The notes under the pieces: generated by a model
Databases searched by the model: none
Told to the model about the DNA's origin: nothing
Seen by the model: only the letters and a program-made list of their open reading frames with translations
Shown here: positions 1-5,379 of the stretch, in pieces
How positions within the stretch are numbered: position 1 is the first letter of the stretch
How the letters are laid out: every line of letters begins with the position of its first letter
Program-made: the position numbers and the translations under genes
From: JANMQK01 sp031370485
Lineage (GTDB): Bacteria > Acidobacteriota > Polarisedimenticolia > Gp22-AA2
DNA: 6,378 bases
Assembly: GCA_031370485.1 (NCBI GenBank)
Contig: JANMQK010000079.1
Location: 1-6,378 of the forward strand
Direction of reading: 5' to 3'

Positions 1-503
1 AGTACCGGCAACCCGGCCAGGAGGCCCCCGAACGCGTGCCCTGAGTCCTGCAGCACGTTGTACCAGGCGAAAACCCGGGTTCTCTCCCCGTCGGTCGTCG
101 TGGCAGGCAGGATCGCCTGGTCGAAGACGAGCGCGGCGCCCCGATCGCGGCCCATCCCGTTGACCATCCCGAGAAAGGCCGCGACTGCGATCACAGCGGG
201 GTCGGAGGCGATGGCGATCACAACGCCACCCGCGGCGCCGAGAAGCGCAAGAACCTGAAGACTCCGCCGACGCTTCACGCGGTTGCCGCCGAGGGTGACG
301 AGGAGGGCCGCCACGGCGCCCCCCGCGAGCCCCGCCGCCACCACGAGGCCGATGCGGCCGGCCCCGAGCCCCAGCTTCGCCAGGTAGATGCCGAGGAGAA
401 CGCTCACCATGCCGGTAGCGAGCGCGCGCAGGAACGCCGCGCCGAAGAGAAGGTTCCGGTCACGCACGCGGGGCTCTCCCGGGTCGCGCCCCGTCCGCCG
501 CAT
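1..503 (-). CDS. MFS transporter, N-terminal part (cut by left window edge)
   Basis: This is the first 167 codons of an inner-membrane transporter of the major facilitator superfamily; the rest lies beyond base 1. Hydrophobic helices sit at about residues 19-42, 47-71, 82-99 and 103-118. A basic loop after helix 2 (G-G-N-R-V-K-R-R-R, 72-80) sits where MFS proteins carry motif A. A segment after helix 4 (N-G-M-G-R-D-R-G-A-A, 115-124) resembles that of drug/sugar-type MFS proteins. The substrate cannot be told. The ATG at 503 lies 9 nt after the stop of the preceding small gene and has no clear Shine-Dalgarno. A GTG at 467, twelve codons in, is preceded by GGGAGAG at 6 nt and is at least as likely to be the real start, giving a protein beginning just before R-D-R-N-L-L-F. 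The close spacing suggests co-transcription with the secreted protein upstream. Confidence 0.85.
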   Translation of the reverse strand, partial: MRRTGRDPGEPRVRDRNLLFGAAFLRALATGMVSVLLGIYLAKLGLGAGRIGLVVAAGLAGGAVAALLVTLGGNRVKRRRSLQVLALLGAAGGVVIAIASDPAVIAVAAFLGMVNGMGRDRGAALVFDQAILPATTTDGERTRVFAWYNVLQDSGHAFGGLLAGLPV

Positions 504-512
504 CGTGGAAGG

Positions 513-965
513 TCAGCGAGCGACCTTCTTCCCCGCGTACGCGTAGCTCACGACCGATCCGTCCGGCTTCGTCCAGACCATCATGCCGTTCACCGTGCCG
601 TCCTTGAAATCGCCCGTCCAGGTCGACTTCCCGGCGTCCAGGGCCGTCTGTCGGGTCATGAAGGAGACCGTGTCGCCCGAGGTGGTCGCCGTATAGGGGG
701 ACGGCGCGAACCCGTAGGTCAGGCAGGTGGTCATCGTGACCTTGCCCCCCTCGAACAGCAACGCGTCCGCGAAGGGGGCCTCCCCCTTCTCCTTGGCGGC
801 GGGGTCGGGGTTCATCGTCACGCTCCACCGCGTCCCCTCGAGGGGCGCGGCGGGCGCATTTTGCGGGGGGGCCTTTCCCTTCCTGGCGGCCGCCTCGGGC
901 CCGAGTGTGGCGGCGCCGGTCGCGATCGCGAGGCAGAGCGCGGTGATCACCATCCGTCGTCGCAT
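513..965 (-). CDS. Small secreted protein of unknown function
   Basis: A 150-residue protein. The N-terminus is a typical Sec signal: basic M-R-R-R, a hydrophobic core at residues 5-19, and an Ala-rich cleavage region near 24-27. A short Ala/Pro/Lys linker follows. The mature part (43-146) starts with L-E-G-T-R-W and alternates short polar and hydrophobic stretches with many Thr, Gly and aromatic residues, ending with W-T-K-P-D-G (131-136). That pattern suggests a compact beta-sheet or lipocalin-like barrel, but this is inference. I recall similar unnamed secreted proteins in environmental bacteria and cannot assign a function. Only one cysteine remains in the mature part (Cys81). The start at 965 is well supported by AGGAGG 7 nt upstream. 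It lies 66 nt downstream of the hydrolase gene and 9 nt before the MFS gene, so it is probably the middle gene of a three-gene transcript. Confidence 0.8.
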   Translation of the reverse strand: MRRRMVITALCLAIATGAATLGPEAAARKGKAPPQNAPAAPLEGTRWSVTMNPDPAAKEKGEAPFADALLFEGGKVTMTTCLTYGFAPSPYTATTSGDTVSFMTRQTALDAGKSTWTGDFKDGTVNGMMVWTKPDGSVVSYAYAGKKVAR

Positions 966-1031
966 CGTGCGTCCTCCTGCGCAGTACCGTCGCGCCCGGC
1001 GTCCCGGCGCTCCCGGGTCGGGACCCCCGCG

Positions 1032-2099
1032 CTACTTCCTCCCCGGGGACATCTCGTCATAGAAACCCGCCACGTCGTTCCCGAGCGTCCGGAACAAGGG
1101 CTTGATCTCCGGGTACCGGGGGAGGCTGATCGAGCGCACGGCATCCGCCCTGGATCGGCCCTCCTTGATCGCCTTGCCGACCTCGGCGCGCAGGTCGGAA
1201 AGGAAATCGCGATAACGCCTCAGGGTCGGAACGTCGGTGACCGGGCCATGTCCCGGGATGACGCGCGCGTCCGGCGCCACCCGCGCGAGGGCCCTGTCGA
1301 CGTTCTCCATCAGTCCGTTGAAGGAGCCTCCGCCCGCGGTGTCGACGAAGGGGTACATGCCGTTGAAGAAGAGATCTCCCATGTGCAGGACCTTTTCCTT
1401 CGGGAAATACACGATGGAGTCCCCGTCGGTGTGCCCGGGCGCCACGTGGAAGACCTCGACTTCCTGGTCGCCCAGCCAGAGATTGACCTCCGACTGATAC
1501 GTGATCCCAGGCGGAGCGGCCTTGTCCGGGGAAAACCCCTCGGCGAGCCCGAGCATGAACTTGAAGAGATCGAGGTCCTTCTCGAGAGAAACACGGTATG
1601 GATCGGCGGGGTCCGACAGGGAGGCCGTCTCGGCCTCGATCGCCTTGATGCGGTCGGGAAAGGTCTTCCGGATCGTTTCGGGATAGGTGAGCAGCCGCGG
1701 CCTCACGGTGTCGTGCGCGATGATTTCGGCCAGCTTGATGAACACCGGGTTCCCGCCCGTGTGGTCCGCGTGGAAATGGGTGTTCACCAGATAGCGGATC
1801 GGCTTGTCGGACACCGAACGGATCTTCTCGATGATTCCCGGGGCGACGTCTTCGTACTGGTCGTCCACCACGACAACCCCCGTTTCGGTCACGAGAACTC
1901 CGACATTCCCGCCCTTGCCGTACAGGCAGTAGACCCGCTCGGTCAGCTTCTCGAGCCTGAGAACCGGCGGCGGGTTGTCCTGCGCCGCGGCGGAGGGCGC
2001 CGCGGCAGGCGCCCCCGAATGGGCGAAGAGCGGCCCGGCCCAAAGGAGCATCCAGGAAACGGCGGCCAGGCACGAAACGAAAGCGGACGGGATTCGCAT
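1032..2099 (-). CDS. Secreted MBL-fold metallo-hydrolase
   Basis: A 355-residue metallo-beta-lactamase-superfamily hydrolase, predicted to be exported. A signal peptide covers residues 1-26 (hydrophobic core 7-22, cleavage near P-L-F-A), followed by an Ala/Pro linker to about 45. The zinc ligands are all visible: H108-x-H110-x-D112-H113 (T-H-F-H-A-D-H-T-G-G), H223 in P-G-H-T-D-G-D, D242 in H-M-G-D-L-F-F, and H284 in P-G-H-G. This is a complete dinuclear-site set, so the enzyme should be active; the substrate is unknown. Overall it resembles periplasmic MBL-fold proteins outside the resistance enzymes more than classical beta-lactamases. About 70 mostly helical, charged residues (130-200) are inserted before the third ligand motif. 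The start at 2099 is chosen because GGAGG lies 5 nt upstream and the signal peptide begins exactly there; the frame stays open to 2303 but that extension is not protein-like. It is divergent from the iron operon and leads the small-protein/MFS genes. Confidence 0.92.
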   Translation of the reverse strand: MRIPSAFVSCLAAVSWMLLWAGPLFAHSGAPAAAPSAAAQDNPPPVLRLEKLTERVYCLYGKGGNVGVLVTETGVVVVDDQYEDVAPGIIEKIRSVSDKPIRYLVNTHFHADHTGGNPVFIKLAEIIAHDTVRPRLLTYPETIRKTFPDRIKAIEAETASLSDPADPYRVSLEKDLDLFKFMLGLAEGFSPDKAAPPGITYQSEVNLWLGDQEVEVFHVAPGHTDGDSIVYFPKEKVLHMGDLFFNGMYPFVDTAGGGSFNGLMENVDRALARVAPDARVIPGHGPVTDVPTLRRYRDFLSDLRAEVGKAIKEGRSRADAVRSISLPRYPEIKPLFRTLGNDVAGFYDEMSPGRK

Positions 2100-2139
2100 G
2101 GTCTCCTCCAGATCGCCTGCAGGGCAATGGAACGGCGGG

Positions 2140-2168
2140 ACTTTACCACCGCCGTCGGGACGGTACAA
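2140..2168 (-). promoter_or_regulatory. Possible promoter of the MBL hydrolase gene
   Basis: On the minus strand, TTGTAC (2168-2163) and TAAAGT (2145-2140) are separated by 17 nt. They match the sigma-70 consensus at 3/6 and 4/6 positions. Transcription would start near 2133, giving a leader of about 34 nt with a strong GGAGG ribosome site before the ATG at 2099. The -35 element overlaps the end of the first copy of the tandem repeat described separately. The boxes are weak matches, so this is tentative. Confidence 0.35.
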
Positions 2169-2185
2169 CCGGCCGTGGGGACGGT
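2151..2185. repeat. Tandem 14-bp direct repeat, 21-bp period (candidate operator)
   Basis: GCCGTCGGGACGGT (2151-2164) and GCCGTGGGGACGGT (2172-2185) differ at one base and are exactly 21 bp apart, about two helical turns. Each copy is also an inverted repeat: CCGTC-GG-GACGG in the first and CCGT-GGGG-ACGG in the second. A third GGGACGG occurs at 2191-2197, and the complementary CGTCCC at 2212-2217. The repeats lie over and upstream of the putative -35 of the hydrolase promoter, as expected for a regulator site. No regulator can be named. Confidence 0.5.
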
Positions 2186-2219
2186 CCGCAGGGACGGGGC
2201 GGAACCTTGTTCGTCCCGT

Positions 2220-2249
2220 TTGACAGGGCCCCCGGCGCGGCGTCATAAT
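2220..2249 (+). promoter_or_regulatory. Sigma-70-type promoter of the fur-FTR1-permease operon
   Basis: A perfect TTGACA (2220-2225) is followed after 18 nt by CATAAT (2244-2249), a 5/6 match to TATAAT. In DNA this G+C-rich the AT-rich -10 stands out. The predicted start is about 2256, giving a short leader of about 21 nt before the GTG at 2278. No other promoter-like stretch is evident up to 6378, and the following genes are separated by at most 11 nt, so this probably drives all four. Confidence 0.7.
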
Positions 2250-2257
2250 TGAGACGG

Positions 2258-2267
2258 TGTTGCAACA
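2258..2267. promoter_or_regulatory. 10-bp perfect palindrome at the predicted +1 (candidate operator)
   Basis: TGTTGCAACA is a perfect palindrome just after the predicted transcription start of the operon. A protein bound here would block initiation or early elongation. Since the first gene encodes a Fur-family repressor, autoregulation is an obvious possibility. The sequence is not a classical 19-bp Fur box, and one 10-bp palindrome can occur by chance. Confidence 0.35.
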
Positions 2268-2273
2268 AGGGGG
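2267..2273 (+). promoter_or_regulatory. Ribosome binding site that sets the Fur start
   Basis: AAGGGGG ends 4 nt before the GTG at 2278. It supports that codon rather than the in-frame GTG at 2257, which would sit on the predicted transcription start and has no ribosome site. Confidence 0.6.
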
Positions 2274-2277
2274 AACC

Positions 2278-2733
2278 GTGCCGACTGCCGACAGCCAGTT
2301 CACGGCCTACCTGTCGAGCCACGGGCTCAGGATGACCCGGGAGCGGCGGGTCATCCTGGAACAGGTGCTGTCCCTCCGCGGGCATTTCGACGTGGACGAC
2401 CTGCTGGCGCGCCTGAGGAAGTCCGGCCGCGGCGTGTCGCGGGCCACCCTGTACCGGAACCTGACGCACCTCGTCGACTCGGGTCTCGTCCACAAGGTCG
2501 AGATGGACCGGGGTCAGGCGCGGTACGAGCCGATGATCGGCCGCCACCACCACGACCACATGGTCTGCCTCTCGTGCGGCGCAATCCTCGAATTCGAAAG
2601 CGACGAGGTCGAACGGATCCAGGAAGAGGTCTGCCGCAAGAAGAAGTTTGTCATGACCGGGCACACCCACCAGATCCGTGGTTTCTGTGCGGCCTGCGCG
2701 CGCAAGGGCGCCGTGCCCTGGACAGGAGGCTGA
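2278..2733 (+). CDS. Fur-family metal-responsive transcriptional regulator
   Basis: A 151-residue cytoplasmic repressor of the Fur/Zur/PerR family, close to the usual length of about 150. The N-terminal winged helix (8-84) contains G-L-R-M-T-x-x-R (16-23), H36-F-D-V-D, and the recognition helix region V-S-R-A-T-L-Y-R-N-L (53-62). The C-terminal dimerisation domain has the A-R-Y-E motif (E84), the metal-binding H-H-H-D-H (90-94), C97-x-x-C100, acidic E105/E107, H129/H131, and a second C137-x-x-C140. The two CxxC pairs form the structural zinc site found in many family members. The Glu in A-R-Y-E and the linkage to FTR1 favour an iron sensor (Fur) over PerR, but Zur or another metal specificity cannot be excluded. 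GTG 2278 is preferred over GTG 2257 because of the ribosome site and the normal N-terminus. As first gene of the iron operon, 10 nt from the permease gene, it probably controls its own operon. Confidence 0.93.
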   Translation: MPTADSQFTAYLSSHGLRMTRERRVILEQVLSLRGHFDVDDLLARLRKSGRGVSRATLYRNLTHLVDSGLVHKVEMDRGQARYEPMIGRHHHDHMVCLSCGAILEFESDEVERIQEEVCRKKKFVMTGHTHQIRGFCAACARKGAVPWTGG

Positions 2734-2743
2734 GAGAAGAGCG

Positions 2744-4042
2744 ATGTTCGAGGCGCTGATCGTCACCCTGCGCGAGGGCATCGAGGCCGCCCTCGTCATC
2801 GGCATCATCCTCATCTACCTGCGCAAGACGGGGCGCGCGGGGCTGTCGCGCTGGGTGTTCCTGGGGCTCTTTGCCGGTCTCGGCGCCAGCGTGGCCTGCG
2901 CCGCGGTCTTTGCCGCCATAGGGCTCCAGGAAGAAGCCTACGAAGGGTGGCTGATGATCGCGGGCGCCGTCCTGGTCGCCACGCTGGTCATCTGGATGCT
3001 CCGGACCGCGAAACGAATGAAGTCGGAGATCGAGTCCAGGGTGGAGACGATCGCAGGACGCGGCGAGGGGGCCGTGGCGGCCGGGCTTTTCAGCCTGACC
3101 TTCGTCCTGATCCTGCGCGAGGGGATCGAGACGGTGCTCTTCCTCGCGGCCGTCAACCTGACGACCGACGCTCTTATGAGCTTCGTCGGCGGTATCGCCG
3201 GGATCCTGGTCGCGGTTCTCTTCGGGATCGCCTTTGTCCGCGGCAACGCCAGGGTGGATCTGCAGCGCTTCTTCAAGGTCACGGCCATCGTGCTCTTCCT
3301 GCTCTCGGCCCAGCTTCTGATCGGCGGTCTTCACGAAATGGGAGAGCGCGGGACGATTCCGATCGGCCGCGACGAAATGCTGCTCATCGGGCCGATCGTC
3401 AAGAACGATGTCATTCTCCTGGTGTCCCTCCTGGCGCTGCCGCTCATCGTCCTGCTCGTCCCGGGACGCGGCGACAAGGCGCGCCTGGCCGAGGCCCAGG
3501 CGCTCGAGGGCCCCGAGCGTCGGCTCGCCCTGGCGGGTATTCGGCGCGAGCGGATCTGGCGCCGCCTGTTCGGTGTCGCGGGGATCGCGGTCATCGCCTC
3601 GCTCACGGTCTCCTACGCGTTCTTGCGGCTGCCGAGCGGCATCGATCCACCTGCGCTTCTCACCCCCGACGCGGACGGCATGGTCCGCGTGCAGAAGGCC
3701 GGCCTTCTGGACGGCCACCTGCACCGCTACGGCGTGTCGGTCGATGGGACGGTGGCCCGGTTCTTCGTCCTCGGCGTGGGATCGAAGCTGCGGCCCGCTT
3801 TTGATGCCTGCGAGGTGTGCGGAGCCTACGGCTACGTCTTCACGAAGGGGCGGCTGGTCTGCCTCGCCTGCGCCGCCGACATCAACGTGGCCACGGTCGG
3901 GACCGGTGGCGGCTGCAACCCGCTCCCCCTGCCCTACCGCGACGAGGACGGGGCGCTGGTCTTCGCGGTCGGAGATCTGCGCAAGCATGTGAAGGCCTTC
4001 AAGGACGCCCTCAAGGGGGAGGCGTCGCCCCCCGGAAGCTGA
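2744..4042 (+). CDS. FTR1 iron permease fused to a C-terminal DUF2318 (FtrD-like) domain
   Basis: A 432-residue inner-membrane protein with two modules. Residues 1-240 are an FTR1/EfeU-type permease with seven predicted helices (about 5-25, 37-60, 69-87, 113-135, 145-165, 178-197, 219-240). The two signature iron-binding motifs R-E-G-I-E are at 10-14 (helix 1) and 125-129 (helix 4). A basic stretch (241-275, rich in Arg) and an eighth helix (276-294) lead to a DUF2318-like domain (about 300-425) with C356-x-x-C359, C373-x-x-C376 and T-V-G-T-G-G-G-C (384-391). With the N-terminus outside, as in FTR1 proteins, the basic loop falls inside and the cysteine domain in the periplasm. Elsewhere these are often separate genes. 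The start at 2744 has a purine-rich GAGAAGA 3-5 nt upstream; the frame is open upstream to 2678 but only inside the regulator gene. The likely role is Fe uptake together with the permeases that follow. Confidence 0.93.
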   Translation: MFEALIVTLREGIEAALVIGIILIYLRKTGRAGLSRWVFLGLFAGLGASVACAAVFAAIGLQEEAYEGWLMIAGAVLVATLVIWMLRTAKRMKSEIESRVETIAGRGEGAVAAGLFSLTFVLILREGIETVLFLAAVNLTTDALMSFVGGIAGILVAVLFGIAFVRGNARVDLQRFFKVTAIVLFLLSAQLLIGGLHEMGERGTIPIGRDEMLLIGPIVKNDVILLVSLLALPLIVLLVPGRGDKARLAEAQALEGPERRLALAGIRRERIWRRLFGVAGIAVIASLTVSYAFLRLPSGIDPPALLTPDADGMVRVQKAGLLDGHLHRYGVSVDGTVARFFVLGVGSKLRPAFDACEVCGAYGYVFTKGRLVCLACAADINVATVGTGGGCNPLPLPYRDEDGALVFAVGDLRKHVKAFKDALKGEASPPGS

Positions 4043-4053
4043 CCGGAGACACG

Positions 4054-5379
4054 ATGTTCCTGCGGATACTCGGTGACTCGCTCCTGCGCCGCAAGCGGCG
4101 GAAGGCGATCGTTCTGGCGGCCATCGCGCTCGGGACCGCGGCGGCGGCCGCGCTCGGAAACATCGCGCTCGATATCGGCGACAAGATGACCGGGGAACTC
4201 CGCTCGTTCGGCGCCAACCTCGTCGTCCTGCCGGCCGGTGGCGGGTTGCCCGTCGTCGTGGGAGGGGAGGACGTCACGGGGTTGCGCGTTCCCTCCTATC
4301 TCGACGCCACGGAGGTGGTGAAGGTCAAGGACAACTTCTGGAAGAACAACATCCTCGAGTTCGCACCCGTCTTCGACCTCCCCGCGACGGTGGCCGGGCG
4401 GGCCGTCCTCATGCGCGGTGCCTGGTTCGATCGGCGGGTGCCGCTCGAATCCGGTCCCGGCGACGAGCCTGTCGTCACGGGGCTCCACCGCCTCAACCCG
4501 TCATGGACGGTGGAGGGGCGGTGGCCGCGCGAGCCGGTCGTTCCGGAGGACGGGAGTCCGGCCTCGATGATCTCAAAGGAGCCTGAGGCGCTGGTGGGCC
4601 GCCGGCTCGCCGAGTCGCTTGGCGTGGGCCCCGGCGGGCGGGTCGAGGTCGAGGTCGCGGGACGCACTGCCTCGCTCGCCGTCTCCGGGGTCGTGACGAC
4701 CGGAGGCGAGGAGGAGGACGCGCTCGTCCTGCCTATCGAGGCGGCCTGGAGTCTCGCGGGGGTGACCGGCCGCGTGTCGCGGGTCTACCTGCGCGCGCTG
4801 ACCACCCCCGAGTCGGCGGTCTACGAGCGGCTCGGCGCGAACCCCAGGGATCTGCCGCCGGCCGAGTTCGAACGCTGGACCTGCACGCCGTTCCCTTCGT
4901 CCATCGCCTACGAGCTGGATCGCGCTGTCCCCGGGGGGGAGGCGCGGGTGATCCGCCGCGTGGCCGACACCGAGGGGCTGATCCTCCGCCGCATCACCGG
5001 GCTCATGGCGCTGATCGCCCTTCTCGCGGCCGTTGCTTCCGCGCTGACCGTCACGAGCGCCCTGACGACGAGTGTCCTCGAGCGGCGCTCGGAGATCGGG
5101 ATCCTCAAGGCTCTCGGCGCAGGCGCGCCTCGCGTGGTCGGGTTGTTCATGGCCGAGGCGGCGATACTCGGGCTCGTGGGAGGCCTGCTCGGGGCGGGGG
5201 CCGGAGCGCTTCTCGCGCGCTTCATCTCGACGTCGGTTTTCGGGACTCCCGTCACCATCCGGCCGCTGTCGATTCCCCTCGCCGTGGCCGTGGCGATGGT
5301 CATCACTCTCGCGGGCTGCGTGGTCCCGGCGCGGCGGATCATGGCCTTCCGGCCGTTCCAGGTGCTTCGTGGTCTCTGA
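4054..5379 (+). CDS. FtsX/MacB-type ABC transporter permease 1
   Basis: A complete 441-residue permease of the FtsX/MacB (ABC3) type. Order: a basic cytoplasmic end (R-R-K-R-R-K, 12-17), helix 1 (18-38), a large periplasmic MacB_PCD-like domain (about 40-305), helix 2 (316-338), the conserved cytoplasmic E-R-R-S-E-I-G-I-L-K-A-L-G-A (343-356) that contacts the ATPase, helix 3 (363-388), helix 4 (405-425), and a short C-terminal tail. No ATPase domain is present, so a separate ATP-binding subunit is required and is probably encoded downstream of the window. The periplasmic domain carries an acidic loop T-T-G-G-E-E-E-D (215-222). GGAG lies 5 nt before the ATG at 4054, 11 nt after the FTR1 stop. 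It resembles the permeases next to FTR1/DUF2318 in the C. jejuni p19 locus (cj1661/cj1662); generic MacB-like relatives exist, so the function comes mainly from context. Confidence 0.92.
   Translation: MFLRILGDSLLRRKRRKAIVLAAIALGTAAAAALGNIALDIGDKMTGELRSFGANLVVLPAGGGLPVVVGGEDVTGLRVPSYLDATEVVKVKDNFWKNNILEFAPVFDLPATVAGRAVLMRGAWFDRRVPLESGPGDEPVVTGLHRLNPSWTVEGRWPREPVVPEDGSPASMISKEPEALVGRRLAESLGVGPGGRVEVEVAGRTASLAVSGVVTTGGEEEDALVLPIEAAWSLAGVTGRVSRVYLRALTTPESAVYERLGANPRDLPPAEFERWTCTPFPSSIAYELDRAVPGGEARVIRRVADTEGLILRRITGLMALIALLAAVASALTVTSALTTSVLERRSEIGILKALGAGAPRVVGLFMAEAAILGLVGGLLGAGAGALLARFISTSVFGTPVTIRPLSIPLAVAVAMVITLAGCVVPARRIMAFRPFQVLRGL

Noticed and set aside
1011..1026. Short stem TCCCG-GGT-CGGGA after the hydrolase gene
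   Set aside because: A 5-bp stem without a T-tract in very GC-rich DNA is not a credible terminator.
2116..2123. Palindrome CCTGCAGG in the hydrolase leader
   Set aside because: An isolated 8-bp GC-rich palindrome with no extension or second copy; chance is sufficient.
861..2252. A 463-codon open frame on the plus strand
   Set aside because: It is antisense to the MBL hydrolase, whose full set of zinc ligands, signal peptide and ribosome site proves the other strand. The frame is Arg/Gly/Asp-rich with no recognisable motif, as expected for a GC-rich shadow.
2257..2277. Seven-codon N-terminal extension of the Fur protein from GTG 2257
   Set aside because: It would begin at the predicted transcription start with no ribosome site. 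GTG 2278 has AAGGGGG 4 nt upstream and gives a normal Fur N-terminus. Leaderless initiation is not strictly excluded.
2254..2279. ACGGT...ACCGT pairing across the Fur ribosome site
   Set aside because: Only 5 bp, and the left arm starts at or before the predicted transcript start, so it is unlikely to form in the mRNA.
2651..3988. A 445-codon open frame on the minus strand
   Set aside because: It mirrors the FTR1-DUF2318 gene, is low-complexity and charged, and has no signature of its own.
3817..4053. 79-codon upstream extension of permease 1
   Set aside because: It runs inside the DUF2318 coding region in another frame and is Arg-rich nonsense. ATG 4054 has a GGAG site and begins a typical FtsX-like N-terminus.
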